Shown: positions 25,677 to 34,138 of the stretch, one piece after another | Numbering within the stretch: position 1 is the stretch's first letter | How the letters are laid out: the number at the start of each line of letters is the position of its first letter | NCBI RefSeq assembly: GCF_016107285.1 | Contig: NZ_RCVQ01000005.1 | Location: 186,001-250,000, forward strand | Reading direction: 5' to 3' | Length of the DNA stretch: 64,000 bases | Origin: Roseomonas sp. KE0001 | Lineage (GTDB): Bacteria > Pseudomonadota > Alphaproteobacteria > Acetobacterales > Acetobacteraceae | Notes under the pieces: model-generated | Seen by the model: the letters and a program-made list of their open reading frames with translations, nothing else | What the model was told of the DNA's origin: nothing | The model's database searches: none | Position numbers and translations under genes: made by a program

Positions 25677-27623
25677 ATGGGACATGCTGACGACCTCTTC
25701 CGCCTCCACGCCTCCCTGCAAGCGGACCGCCGCGAGCAGGACATGTCCCTGGCGGAGTGGCTGAAAGCGTGCCGTGACGACCCCAGCCTCTATGCCTCGG
25801 CGCCCGAGCGGATGCTGAAGGCCATCGGCGAGCCGCAGCTCGTCGACACCGCGCGCGACGCGCGGCTCGGCCGCATCTTCATGAACCGGACCATGCGGCT
25901 CTACCCGGCCTTCAGCGAGTTCCACGGCATGGAGGACACGATCGAGCGTATCGTGGCCTATTTCCGCCATGCCGCGCAGGGGCTGGAGGAGCGCAAGCAG
26001 ATCCTCTACCTGCTCGGCCCCGTCGGCGGCGGCAAGTCCTCGCTGGGCGAGCGGCTGAAGGCGCTGATGGAGGAGCAGCCGATCTATGTGCTGAAGGCCG
26101 GCCACGCGCTCAGCCCGGTCTTCGAGAGCCCGCTCGGCCTCTTCGACCCCGAGCGCATGGGCGCCATGCTGGAGGGCGATTACGGCATCCCGCGCCGCCG
26201 CCTCTCGGGCATCGCCTCGCCCTGGGCGATCAAGCGGCTCGACGAGTTCGACGGCGACATCTCGCGTTTCCGCGTGGTCAAGCTCTACCCCTCCCGCCTG
26301 CGGCAGATCGCCATAGCCAAGGTCGAGCCCGGTGACGAGAACAACCAGGACATCTCCTCCCTCGTCGGCAAGGTCGATATCCGCAAGCTGGAGCAGTTCA
26401 GCCAGAACGACTCGGACGCCTATGCCTATTCCGGCGGCCTGAACCGGGCGAATCAGGGGCTCCTCGAATTCGTCGAGATGTTCAAGGCGCCGATCAAGAT
26501 GCTGCACCCGCTGCTGACGGCGACGCAGGAGAACAACTACGTCGGCACGGAAAGCATCGGCTCCATTCCCTTCACCGGCATCGTGCTCGCCCATTCCAAC
26601 GAGGCCGAGTGGCAGAGCTTCAAGAACAACCGCACCAACGAGGCCTTCATCGACCGCGTCTGCGTCGTCAAGGTGCCGTACTGCCTGCGCGCGACCGAGG
26701 AGGCGCGGATCTACGACAAGCTGATCCGCGGCTCCGAGCTGGCCCGCGCGCCCTGCGCCCCGCACACGCTGGAGATGCTGTCCCGCTTCTCCGTCCTCTC
26801 GCGCCTGAAGCCGCACGAGAACAGCACCATCTTCGCCAAGCTGCGTGTCTATGACGGCGAGAACATCAAGGAGACCGACCCCAAGGCGCGTACCATGCAG
26901 GAGTACCGCGACGCCGCGGGCGTGGACGAGGGCATGGAGGGCATCTCCACCCGCTTCGCCTTCAAGGTGCTCTCGGCCGCCTTCAACCACGATCCCTCCG
27001 AGGTCTCGGCCGATCCGGTGCACCTGATGTATGTGCTGGAGCAGGCGGTGAAGCGCGAGCAGTTCCCCGATGATGTGGAGCGGCAGTACCTCGCCTTCAT
27101 CAAGGGCGAGCTGGCGCCGCGCTACGCCGAGTTCATCGGTCACGAGATCCAGAAGGCCTATCTGGAAAGCTACCACGACTACGGCCAGAACCTCTTCGAC
27201 CGCTACGTGGATTACGCGGATGCCTGGATCGAGGACCAGGACTTCAAGGACCCCGACACCGGCCAGCTGATGAGCCGCGACCTGCTGAACCAGGAGCTGA
27301 CCAAGATCGAGAAGCCCGCCGGGATCGCCAATCCGAAGGACTTCCGCAACGAGGTGGTCAAGTTCGCGCTGCGCGCCCGCGCCAACCATGGCGGCCGCAA
27401 CCCGTCCTGGACCTCCTATGAGAAGCTGCGGGAGGTGATCGAGAAGCGCATGTTCAGCCAGGTGGAGGATCTGCTGCCGGTGATCTCCTTCGGCTCCAAG
27501 AAGGATGGGGACACCGAGCGGAAGCATGACGAATTCGTCAGCCGGATGGTCGCGCGCGGCTATACCGAGCGCCAGGTCCGCCGCCTGGTCGAATGGTACA
27601 TGCGCGTGAAGCAGTCGGCCTGA
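25677..27623 (+). CDS. prkA: PrkA serine protein kinase (AAA domain)
   Basis: A 648-aa PrkA, of the usual length for the family. Residues about 20-390 form an AAA+ domain with Walker A GPVGGGKSS (114-122); the C-terminal part is the PrkA kinase-like domain. The hallmark segments FHGMEDTIERIVAYFRHAA and SGGLNRANQGLLEFVEMFKAPI are present. In enterobacteria the protein (YeaG) is a stress- and starvation-linked kinase; PrkA of Bacillus has been reported to have protease-like activity. It heads the conserved prkA-yeaH-spoVR operon. The ATG follows GTAGGAG at ten bases. Cytoplasmic. Confidence 0.96.
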   Translation: MGHADDLFRLHASLQADRREQDMSLAEWLKACRDDPSLYASAPERMLKAIGEPQLVDTARDARLGRIFMNRTMRLYPAFSEFHGMEDTIERIVAYFRHAAQGLEERKQILYLLGPVGGGKSSLGERLKALMEEQPIYVLKAGHALSPVFESPLGLFDPERMGAMLEGDYGIPRRRLSGIASPWAIKRLDEFDGDISRFRVVKLYPSRLRQIAIAKVEPGDENNQDISSLVGKVDIRKLEQFSQNDSDAYAYSGGLNRANQGLLEFVEMFKAPIKMLHPLLTATQENNYVGTESIGSIPFTGIVLAHSNEAEWQSFKNNRTNEAFIDRVCVVKVPYCLRATEEARIYDKLIRGSELARAPCAPHTLEMLSRFSVLSRLKPHENSTIFAKLRVYDGENIKETDPKARTMQEYRDAAGVDEGMEGISTRFAFKVLSAAFNHDPSEVSADPVHLMYVLEQAVKREQFPDDVERQYLAFIKGELAPRYAEFIGHEIQKAYLESYHDYGQNLFDRYVDYADAWIEDQDFKDPDTGQLMSRDLLNQELTKIEKPAGIANPKDFRNEVVKFALRARANHGGRNPSWTSYEKLREVIEKRMFSQVEDLLPVISFGSKKDGDTERKHDEFVSRMVARGYTERQVRRLVEWYMRVKQSA

Positions 27624-27647
27624 GGCCACCAGAGGGAGGCGTCCGAC

Positions 27648-28964
27648 TTGGACATCATCGACCGACGGCCCAACCCCCACGGCAAGAGCCTCGAGAACCG
27701 GGTCCGCGTGCTCAACCGGGCCAAGGCGGCCGTGACCCGCGCGGCCCAGGCGGCTATCGCCGCGCGCTCGCTGCGGGATGCGGGCAAGGGCGAGGACGGG
27801 CGCGGCGAGGCGGTGACCGTTCCGGCCAGGACGCTGGCCGAGCCAGGCTTCCACACGGTCTTCAGCGGCGGCGCGCGCGAGCATGTCCTGCCCGGCAACA
27901 AGAGTTTTTCCACCGGCGACCGCATCCCCCGCCCGCCGGGCGGCGGCGGCGGGGGTGGTGGCAGCGGTCCCGGCGCCGGCCAGGGCGATGGCGAGGACAG
28001 CTTCCGCTTCCTGCTGACCCGTGATGAGTTCCTCGACCTGTTCTTCGACGATCTCGAACTGCCCGATCTGGTGAAGCGCCAGATCAAGGACATGGAGAAG
28101 CCCGCCCCGTCCCGCGCCGGCTTCACCGTCTCCGGCAATCCGGCCCAGCTCGACCTCGGCCGCACCATGCGCCAGTCGCTCGCCCGCCGCATCGGGCTGC
28201 GCCGCCCGAAGCCGGCTGAGGCGGAGGCGTTGGAGGCGGAGATCGAGACCCTGGAGGCGAGCGGCACCGATCCCGCCCGGCTGGAAGCGGCCAGGCTGGA
28301 GCTGGAGGAGGTGATGCGGCGGCGTGGCCGGGTGCCCTTCATCGACCCGATCGACATCCGCTACCGCAATTTCGAGCAGGTGCCCCGCCCCTCCTCCAAG
28401 GCGGTGATGTTCTGCCTGATGGACGTGTCCGGCTCGATGACCGAGCCGATGAAGGAGATGGCCAAGCGCTTCTTCCTGCTGCTGAACGTCTTCCTGGAGC
28501 GGCGCTACAAGCGCGTCGACCTGGTCTTCATCCGCCATACCGAGACGGCGCAGGAGGTGGACGAGGATGCCTTCTTCCACGATCCGCGCACCGGCGGTAC
28601 GGTGGTCTCCTCGGCGCTGACGGAGATGATCCGTATCCAGCGCGAGCGCTACCCGGCCACGGAATGGAATATCTACGGCGCCCAGGCCTCGGACGGCGAC
28701 AACCATCCGAGCGACACGGGCCACGCCGTCGCCCTGCTGGAGGCCGAGATCCTGCCGGCCGTGCAGCACTACGCCTATATCGAGATCGGCACGCCCGAGG
28801 CGCTGCTGCACCGCACCAGCGACCTCTGGCGCGGCTATGCCGGGCTGGCGGCGCGGGCCGAGCGGCTGGCGCTGCGCCGCGTCTCGGAACAGCGCGACAT
28901 CTTCCCGGTCTTCCGCAGCCTCTTCTCGCGCGGCGAGGCCCGGGCGAGGGAGCGCGCGCCATGA
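27648..28964 (+). CDS. yeaH: YeaH/YhbH family (UPF0229) VWA-like protein
   Basis: A 438-aa member of UPF0229. The N-terminus MDIIDRRPNPHGKSLENRVR is conserved. A Gly-rich linker lies near residues 98-115 (GGGGGGGGSGPGAG), and the C-terminal half is a von Willebrand A-like domain with the MIDAS motif DVSGSMTEPM. The start is TTG with GGGAGG eight bases upstream; no ATG fits the conserved N-terminus. It always travels with PrkA and SpoVR in proteobacteria and probably acts as their partner in a stress or stationary-phase response; the molecular role is unknown. The spoVR gene overlaps its stop by four bases. Confidence 0.94.
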   Translation: MDIIDRRPNPHGKSLENRVRVLNRAKAAVTRAAQAAIAARSLRDAGKGEDGRGEAVTVPARTLAEPGFHTVFSGGAREHVLPGNKSFSTGDRIPRPPGGGGGGGGSGPGAGQGDGEDSFRFLLTRDEFLDLFFDDLELPDLVKRQIKDMEKPAPSRAGFTVSGNPAQLDLGRTMRQSLARRIGLRRPKPAEAEALEAEIETLEASGTDPARLEAARLELEEVMRRRGRVPFIDPIDIRYRNFEQVPRPSSKAVMFCLMDVSGSMTEPMKEMAKRFFLLLNVFLERRYKRVDLVFIRHTETAQEVDEDAFFHDPRTGGTVVSSALTEMIRIQRERYPATEWNIYGAQASDGDNHPSDTGHAVALLEAEILPAVQHYAYIEIGTPEALLHRTSDLWRGYAGLAARAERLALRRVSEQRDIFPVFRSLFSRGEARARERAP

Positions 28965-30487
28965 GCGGGGATGGGCTGCTGTTCGAGGGCGCGGACTGGG
29001 ATTTCGGCACGCTGCGCCGCATTCATGACGCCGCCGAGGAGATCGCCGAGAAGGAGCTTGGCCTCTCGGTCCATCCGAACCGGATCGAGGTCATCACCGC
29101 CGAGCAGATGCTCGATGCCTATGCCTCGAACGGCATGCCGCTGATGTACCAGCACTGGTCCTTCGGCAAGCGTTTCATGCAGCACGAGGGCCTGTACCGG
29201 AAGGGCCTGCAGGGCCTGGCCTATGAGATCGTCATCAACAGCAGGCCCTGCATCAGCTATCTGATGGAGGAGAACAGCGCCACGATGCAGGCGCTGGTCA
29301 TCTCCCACGCCGCCTTCGGCCACAACCACTTCTTCCGGAACAACCGGCTGTTCCAGGAATGGACCGATCCCTCCGGCATCCTGGACTATCTGGAATTCGC
29401 CCGCGGCTTCATCGCCCGCTGCGAGGAACGCCACGGCCGCGCCGCGGTGGAGCGGATCCTGGATGCCGCCCATGCCCTCTCGGCGCAGGGCGTGCATCAC
29501 CCGACCGCCGGCAAGCCGCTCGACCTCAAGGCGGAGGAGAAGCGCGAGCGCGAGCGCCGGGAGCATGACGAGCGGGTCTTCAACGATCTCTGGCGCACCC
29601 TGCCGCAGACCGGCGCCGCCCCCGCCGCGGCCGACCCGGTCGCCGAGCGGCAGCGGCGGCTGCGCCTGCCGGAGGAGAGCCTGCTCTACTTCCTGGAGAA
29701 GTTCGGCCCCCGCCTGGCGCCCTGGCAGCGGGAGATCCTGCGCATCGTCCGGCTGATCTCGCAGTACTTCCACCCGCAGCGCCAGACCAAGGTGATGAAC
29801 GAGGGCTGCGCCACCTGGACGCACTACTACATCATGAACCGGTTCCATCAGCAGGGCCGGATCCATGACGGGCATTTCCTGGAGTTCCTGTCCTCCCACG
29901 CCAATGTGCTGACGCAGCCGGATTTCGACGATCCGCGCTTCGGCGGCTTCAATCCCTATGCGCTGGGCTTCGCGGTGATGCGCGACATCGAGCGCATCTG
30001 CACCGAGCCGACGGCGGAGGACCGGCGCTGGTTCCCCGACTTCGCCGGCAACCGGGACCCCTTCGGCACCCTGCGCCACGCCTGGTCCGAATACCGGGAC
30101 GAGAGCTTCCTGCTGCAGTACCTCTCGCCCAAGGTCATCCGCGACTTCCGGCTGTTCCGCCTGCGTGACGAGCATGCCCGCCCGCATCTGACGGTCGATG
30201 CCATCCATGACGAGGAGGGCTATCGCCAGATCCGCCGCTCCCTCGCCGGCACCTACGAGATCGGCCGCATGGCGCCCGAGATCCTGGTCGTGGATGTCGA
30301 CCTCGGCGGCGACCGGCGGCTGATGCTGGAGCACCGCACCCAGTCGGGCCATCTGCTGGTGGAGAACGACGCACGGGTGACGCTGGAGCTGCTGGCCTCG
30401 CTCTGGGGCTATGAGGTCAGCCTGGCGGAGGTGGACGCGGCGACCGGCCGCATCCTGCGCCAGCACCGGGTGGGACCTTCCGCCTGA
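28961..30487 (+). CDS. spoVR: SpoVR family protein
   Basis: A 508-aa SpoVR-family protein, of typical length. Conserved blocks include YEIVINSRPCISYLMEENS, the His-rich SHAAFGHNHFFRNN, and NEGCATWTHYYIMNR. The His/Glu pattern suggests a zincin-like metal site, which is inference. The ATG at 28961 overlaps the yeaH stop (ATGA). In Bacillus SpoVR is linked to cortex formation, but proteobacterial members (YcgB) work in general stress, not sporulation. Third gene of the operon; a convergent gene ends 39 bp downstream with no strong hairpin between. Confidence 0.95.
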   Translation: MSGDGLLFEGADWDFGTLRRIHDAAEEIAEKELGLSVHPNRIEVITAEQMLDAYASNGMPLMYQHWSFGKRFMQHEGLYRKGLQGLAYEIVINSRPCISYLMEENSATMQALVISHAAFGHNHFFRNNRLFQEWTDPSGILDYLEFARGFIARCEERHGRAAVERILDAAHALSAQGVHHPTAGKPLDLKAEEKRERERREHDERVFNDLWRTLPQTGAAPAAADPVAERQRRLRLPEESLLYFLEKFGPRLAPWQREILRIVRLISQYFHPQRQTKVMNEGCATWTHYYIMNRFHQQGRIHDGHFLEFLSSHANVLTQPDFDDPRFGGFNPYALGFAVMRDIERICTEPTAEDRRWFPDFAGNRDPFGTLRHAWSEYRDESFLLQYLSPKVIRDFRLFRLRDEHARPHLTVDAIHDEEGYRQIRRSLAGTYEIGRMAPEILVVDVDLGGDRRLMLEHRTQSGHLLVENDARVTLELLASLWGYEVSLAEVDAATGRILRQHRVGPSA

Positions 30488-30526
30488 GGGGGTCCGCTCG
30501 GCCAAAGGTGCCTGCCCCGGCGGGTG

Positions 30527-31474
30527 TCAGCTCCGGCCGAACAGTGCCGCGCCCATGCGGCGCAGCCCCACGGCCTGTTGCCGCAGCCATCCGCCCGTCG
30601 CCATCTCCTCCGGCAGATCCGGGTCCCCGGTGCGCGGGAAGACATCGCGCCGGAAGTCGGCGGTGCCGAAGATCCAGTCCCAGACCGGCAGCAGCACGGC
30701 GAAGTTCCTGCCCGACTCGCCCGAGCCCAGCACGCCGTGATGCAGCCGATGGAAGCGCGGCGACACCAGCAGACGCTCACCGACCCGGCCGAAGGAGAGG
30801 CGGACATTGGCGTGGCTCATCGCCTCCGCCAGGCGCAGCACCACGACGACGATGGGAAACTGCCCCGGCGGCACGCCGATCAGCAGGGCGATGCCGCCGA
30901 ACCAGACGGCGCCGATCACGTCGTCCAGGATATGGTTGCGATCATCCGTCCAGAAGGTCATCTGCCGCTGCGCGTGATGGATGGCATGCAGCGCCCACCA
31001 CCAGCCGAACATGTGCTGGAAGCGGTGCCGCCAGTACTCCCCGAAGTCCAACACGACGATGTAGACGCCGAGCGCCAGCAGCGGCCATTCGCGCAGGATG
31101 GGGAACAGCGTCTCCAGCGTCGGCGGCACCCAGCCGCTCTCGGCCACCAGGCCGGACAGCCGGGCGCCGAGCGACGAGAAGGCGACGAAGGCGATCAGCG
31201 GCAGCAGGCCCAGCCGCGTCAGCAGGGTGTAGAGGATATCGGTGCGGATGCTGCGGCGGTCGGCGCGTGGCTCCACGGGTTGCCAGGCCTCCAGCGGGCG
31301 ACAGACCGCGTAGATGATCACCACCTGGAGCAGGCCGAAGAGGGCGAAGTTGATCCAGTCGAAGGCGTCCTCGGCCCATTCCATCAGGCCCGCGGCATAG
31401 AGCGCGGGCTGCACGAGGGTCTCGAAGATCCAGCCGTTCAGGCCATCCCAGGCATCCCGCAGCGCATCCAGCAT
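30527..31474 (-). CDS. Sterol desaturase/fatty acid hydroxylase family protein
   Basis: A 315-aa integral membrane di-iron enzyme. The histidine boxes are visible as HRFQH, HAIHH and HRLHH, with hydrophobic segments before them (FALFGLLQVVIIYAV and WPLLALGVYIVVLDFGEY). The family uses O2 to hydroxylate or desaturate lipids in the inner membrane. Substrate unknown; bacterial members act on fatty acids, hopanoids, carotenoids or ornithine lipids. It lies 31 bp downstream of the polysaccharide deacetylase gene on the same strand. Confidence 0.88.
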   Translation of the reverse strand: MLDALRDAWDGLNGWIFETLVQPALYAAGLMEWAEDAFDWINFALFGLLQVVIIYAVCRPLEAWQPVEPRADRRSIRTDILYTLLTRLGLLPLIAFVAFSSLGARLSGLVAESGWVPPTLETLFPILREWPLLALGVYIVVLDFGEYWRHRFQHMFGWWWALHAIHHAQRQMTFWTDDRNHILDDVIGAVWFGGIALLIGVPPGQFPIVVVVLRLAEAMSHANVRLSFGRVGERLLVSPRFHRLHHGVLGSGESGRNFAVLLPVWDWIFGTADFRRDVFPRTGDPDLPEEMATGGWLRQQAVGLRRMGAALFGRS

Positions 31475-31505
31475 GCCCCGCCCTCCCCTCGCTCCGGTGA
31501 CGCTG

Positions 31506-32285
31506 TCATATACCCTGCGGCGGCAGCGGCGCGAAGCAGAAGCCCCGGGCCAGCAGCCCCGTCAGCAGATCCTCGAAGACCAGGCCGAAGGGCTCCCGCC
31601 GGCTGCGGACCCCCCAATGCATCAGCAGGACCTCGCCGTCGCGGATCTGCCTCAGGGCCTGGGCCAGCAGCGTGGCATTCGGGCTGCGGGCGCTGTCCAG
31701 CTCGTCGCCGAGGAAGCCCCGCGCCGTCCACCCCTGGTGCCGCAGTCCGCAGGCGGCCGCGAGGCGGAGCGCGTTGGGGGAGGTGCGGCCGCCGGGGGCG
31801 CGCCAGAGCGGCAGGATGCGCGCCTCGGGCGCGATGGCGCGCAGCGCATCCATCGGCCGCGCCAGCTCGGCGCAGAACCCGGCCTGATCCAGCGTCTCGC
31901 TGCCCTCGCCCCGGCGCGACGCGTAACGCACCAGGCCGGGCCCGGGGTCGGTGCCGAGATACCAGTGGCGCCAGGTATGGCTGGCGAAGGCATGGCCCTC
32001 GGCGACCCGCGCCCGCCAGAATCCGGCCCAGCCCGGCCCCAGCGTCCGATCGCCGCGAAAATCCGGCTCATGGGCCAGGAAGAGGGTGGCACGGACCTCG
32101 TGGCGGCGCATCGCCGCGGCGATCATCTCGGCCTCGCGCCCCCATCCCGTGTCGATCGTCAGGTAGAGGGTGCCGGCGCGGCACTGCGGCAGGGCGGGCC
32201 GCGCCAGGGACTGTCCGGCGGCGGGGCGGGCGGCGGGGCCGGCGGCCAGTCCCAGCGCCGCCAGCAGCGACCGGCGGCCGGGCAT
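31506..32285 (-). CDS. Polysaccharide deacetylase family protein
   Basis: A 259-aa exported protein with a NodB-like barrel. The N-terminus MPGRRSLLAALGLAAGPAAR has twin Arg and a hydrophobic core, fitting a Tat or Sec signal. Motif 1 is LYLTIDTGWG, where a single Asp replaces the usual paired T(F/Y)DDG; motif 2 is SHTWRH with the metal histidines; the end strand is VLLMHWG. It should remove N-acetyl or similar groups from a polysaccharide in the periplasm; the weakened motif 1 makes activity less certain. A GTG at 32300 overlapping the upstream stop is an alternative start and would couple it to the beta-propeller gene. Confidence 0.8.
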   Translation of the reverse strand: MPGRRSLLAALGLAAGPAARPAAGQSLARPALPQCRAGTLYLTIDTGWGREAEMIAAAMRRHEVRATLFLAHEPDFRGDRTLGPGWAGFWRARVAEGHAFASHTWRHWYLGTDPGPGLVRYASRRGEGSETLDQAGFCAELARPMDALRAIAPEARILPLWRAPGGRTSPNALRLAAACGLRHQGWTARGFLGDELDSARSPNATLLAQALRQIRDGEVLLMHWGVRSRREPFGLVFEDLLTGLLARGFCFAPLPPQGI

Positions 32286-32296
32286 GACGGGCGGGG

Positions 32297-33310
32297 TCAC
32301 GGGGCGGGGGCGGCCGGCCTGTCGCCCGCCGCGCCGCCGCTGCCCGCATAGAGGATGCCATGCGGCGAGCGGCCCACGCGCTGCGTCTCCATCCGGCCGG
32401 TTTCCGGGTCGACGATGCCGATGCGGCCCTGCCAGCGCAGCGTCACCCAGAGCCGCCCCTGCGGATCGATGCTGATGCAGTCCGGCCCACCCGGGATCTT
32501 CCAGCTCCGCGTCACCGCCAGCGTCTGCGGATCGAGGAGGGTGATGCGGCTGTCCACCCGGCTGGTGACGTAGATCGGGCCGCCATTCGGCGCCGGGAAC
32601 AGCGCATGGGCACCCCGCGCAATGGTGATGGTGCGCTCGACGCTCCGTGTCTCGGGATCGATCACGGCGATGTGGTCGCTGCCCATGATGCCGACCAGCA
32701 GCCGGCCGTTGTGCCAGATGATGCCGGCGGGCTCCGGCCCGACATCCAGGCTCCAGAGCGGCTCCAGCGTCTCCAGGCTGACCGCGGCGATATTGCCGGT
32801 GCCCTGGAGCGTCACATAGACCACCTTGCCGTCCGGGCTGTAGGCGAGGTGGCTCGGCATGTCGGGCATGTTCAGCCGCTTCACCAGCTCCAGCGCCTCG
32901 CCGGTCCAGCGGTAGATGTCCACCTGATCGCGGCGCAGGCTGGTGATGGTCAGGATCTGCCCGTCCGGGCTGAAGCCCAGATGATAGGGATTGGACAGGG
33001 CCTCGCGGCGCAGCACCTCGCCGGTGCCCGGATCGATGAACAGCATCTCGTTCGCGCCGGAGTCGCCCACCATCAGCAACCGGCCGTCCGGCGTCAGGGA
33101 AAGATGGTGCACCTCCCGCAGGACGGGGATACGGCGCCGCTCCGCCCGCGTCTCGGCATCCAGCACCTGGATGGTGGCGTCCCCGGAGTTCAGCACATAG
33201 ACCAGCCCGGCGGCGCGGACGGGATGCGCCGCGGCCGATAGGGCCAGCAGCAGCGCCAGCGCCCAGGAGCGCGAAGGGCGGAAAGGGCGGAAGGGGCGCA
33301 TCGGGCTCAC
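32297..33310 (-). CDS. Exported YVTN/YncE-type beta-propeller protein
   Basis: A 337-aa periplasmic protein. The N-terminus has an Arg/Pro-rich head then a signal core (WALALLLALSAAAHPVRAAG). The rest is a seven-bladed propeller of about 42-residue repeats with GLVYVLNSGDATIQVLDAET-type blades and SPDGQ/SPDGK turns. Such proteins bind ligands or partners; some accompany PQQ-dependent dehydrogenases, none of which is in the window. Two further in-frame Mets sit just after the first, so the start may be 33301. It heads the unit with the deacetylase and the fatty-acid hydroxylase-family genes. Confidence 0.87.
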   Translation of the reverse strand: MSPMRPFRPFRPSRSWALALLLALSAAAHPVRAAGLVYVLNSGDATIQVLDAETRAERRRIPVLREVHHLSLTPDGRLLMVGDSGANEMLFIDPGTGEVLRREALSNPYHLGFSPDGQILTITSLRRDQVDIYRWTGEALELVKRLNMPDMPSHLAYSPDGKVVYVTLQGTGNIAAVSLETLEPLWSLDVGPEPAGIIWHNGRLLVGIMGSDHIAVIDPETRSVERTITIARGAHALFPAPNGGPIYVTSRVDSRITLLDPQTLAVTRSWKIPGGPDCISIDPQGRLWVTLRWQGRIGIVDPETGRMETQRVGRSPHGILYAGSGGAAGDRPAAPAP

Positions 33311-33389
33311 TCGCGTCGGGGCGGCCGGGCCGGGCCGGCGCGGCCACGGCCTTGTACCATCCCTGCCGCGCCCCGAGCCAGCCCGGGGC

Positions 33390-33953
33390 TTAGCGGCCGC
33401 CGAACCGGTCGACGAAGCCCGCGAAGGCGGCGAGCTGCGCCTTGACGAAATCCCGCGTCGCCGCGTCGGTCAGCTCTCCCTCGGCGGAGAACTTCGCCTG
33501 GGCCGAGGCCACCATGATCTCGGGCTTGTTGAGCACCAGCGCGTCCAGGAAGACCAGGACCTGGCGCAGATGATACTGCGCCCGCACCCCGCCGAGCACG
33601 CTCATCGAGGCGGACTGAATGGCCACGGGCTTGCCCGCGAAGGGCGCGGGCTGCAGGCGGGAGAGCCAGTCTATGGCGTTCTTCAGCACGCCGGGCACCG
33701 AGTAGTTGTATTCCGGCGTCACGAAGATCACGCCATCGGCCTGGCGCACCGCCTCGCCCAGGGCGGTGACCGGAGCCGGAAAGCCCGCCCCCTGGACATC
33801 CGCATTGTAGGACGGGATCTCGTCCAGGCCGGGCGAGGCGACGATCCGCAGGCCCTCCGGCGCCAGGGCCGGCAGGGCACGCGCCAGCGCGGCGTTGTAG
33901 GACCCGCTCCGCAGGCTGCCGCAGATCGTGAGGATGGTCCTGGACTGGGGCAT
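33390..33953 (-). CDS. NADPH-dependent FMN reductase
   Basis: A 187-aa flavodoxin-fold protein. The FMN phosphate loop is CGSLRSGSYNAALARAL and the conserved PEYNYSVPGVLKNAIDW segment is the family signature (ChrR/ArsH/YieF-like). It reduces FMN, quinones or metal ions with NADPH in the cytoplasm and is likely protective. The ATG at 33953 is preceded by a strong AGGAGG at six bases, which settles the start over the longer frame. It is divergent from the esterase gene, and the 185 bp between contain two TGC/GCA-type palindromes. Confidence 0.92.
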   Translation of the reverse strand: MPQSRTILTICGSLRSGSYNAALARALPALAPEGLRIVASPGLDEIPSYNADVQGAGFPAPVTALGEAVRQADGVIFVTPEYNYSVPGVLKNAIDWLSRLQPAPFAGKPVAIQSASMSVLGGVRAQYHLRQVLVFLDALVLNKPEIMVASAQAKFSAEGELTDAATRDFVKAQLAAFAGFVDRFGGR

Positions 33954-33970
33954 GGAAGCCTCCTGACTGT

Positions 33971-33983
33971 GCTGCGTCGCAGC
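33971..33983. promoter_or_regulatory. PhaR-like inverted repeat
   Basis: GCTGC-GTC-GCAGC, a perfect 5-3-5 inverted repeat containing CTGC-N3-GCAG. That is the consensus reported for the polyhydroxyalkanoate regulator PhaR in Rhodobacter. It lies 18 bp upstream of the FMN reductase start. A short motif such as this can occur by chance in G+C-rich DNA. Confidence 0.4.
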
Positions 33984-34073
33984 TAACCGGCGCTGGTCCG
34001 CGGCTGTCAACCTCGGCTCAAAGAGCCTTGTTGCAGAAGTTTAATACCAAGGCATCGGTTTCAGCGTGGAGTA

Positions 34074-34088
34074 TGCTGCATTGCAACA
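34074..34088. promoter_or_regulatory. Imperfect TGCA palindrome upstream of esterase
   Basis: TGCTGCATTGCAACA, a 15-bp near-palindrome (13 of 15 symmetric), inside the only A+T-rich part of the intergenic region and 50 bp upstream of the PHB-depolymerase-type gene. It is TGC-rich like the site at 33971, so both could bind the same regulator. Confidence 0.4.
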
Positions 34089-34138
34089 TGATGCGCGCCC
34101 CCCACATGTAACCCGCCACCACCCGCACGGGAGCGACG

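Noticed and set aside
25455-28811. Very long open frame (1118 codons) on the minus strand opposite prkA and yeaH
   Set aside because: It is the antisense shadow of two conserved genes, a result of high G+C; composition is His/Ala/Gly/Arg-rich without any domain.
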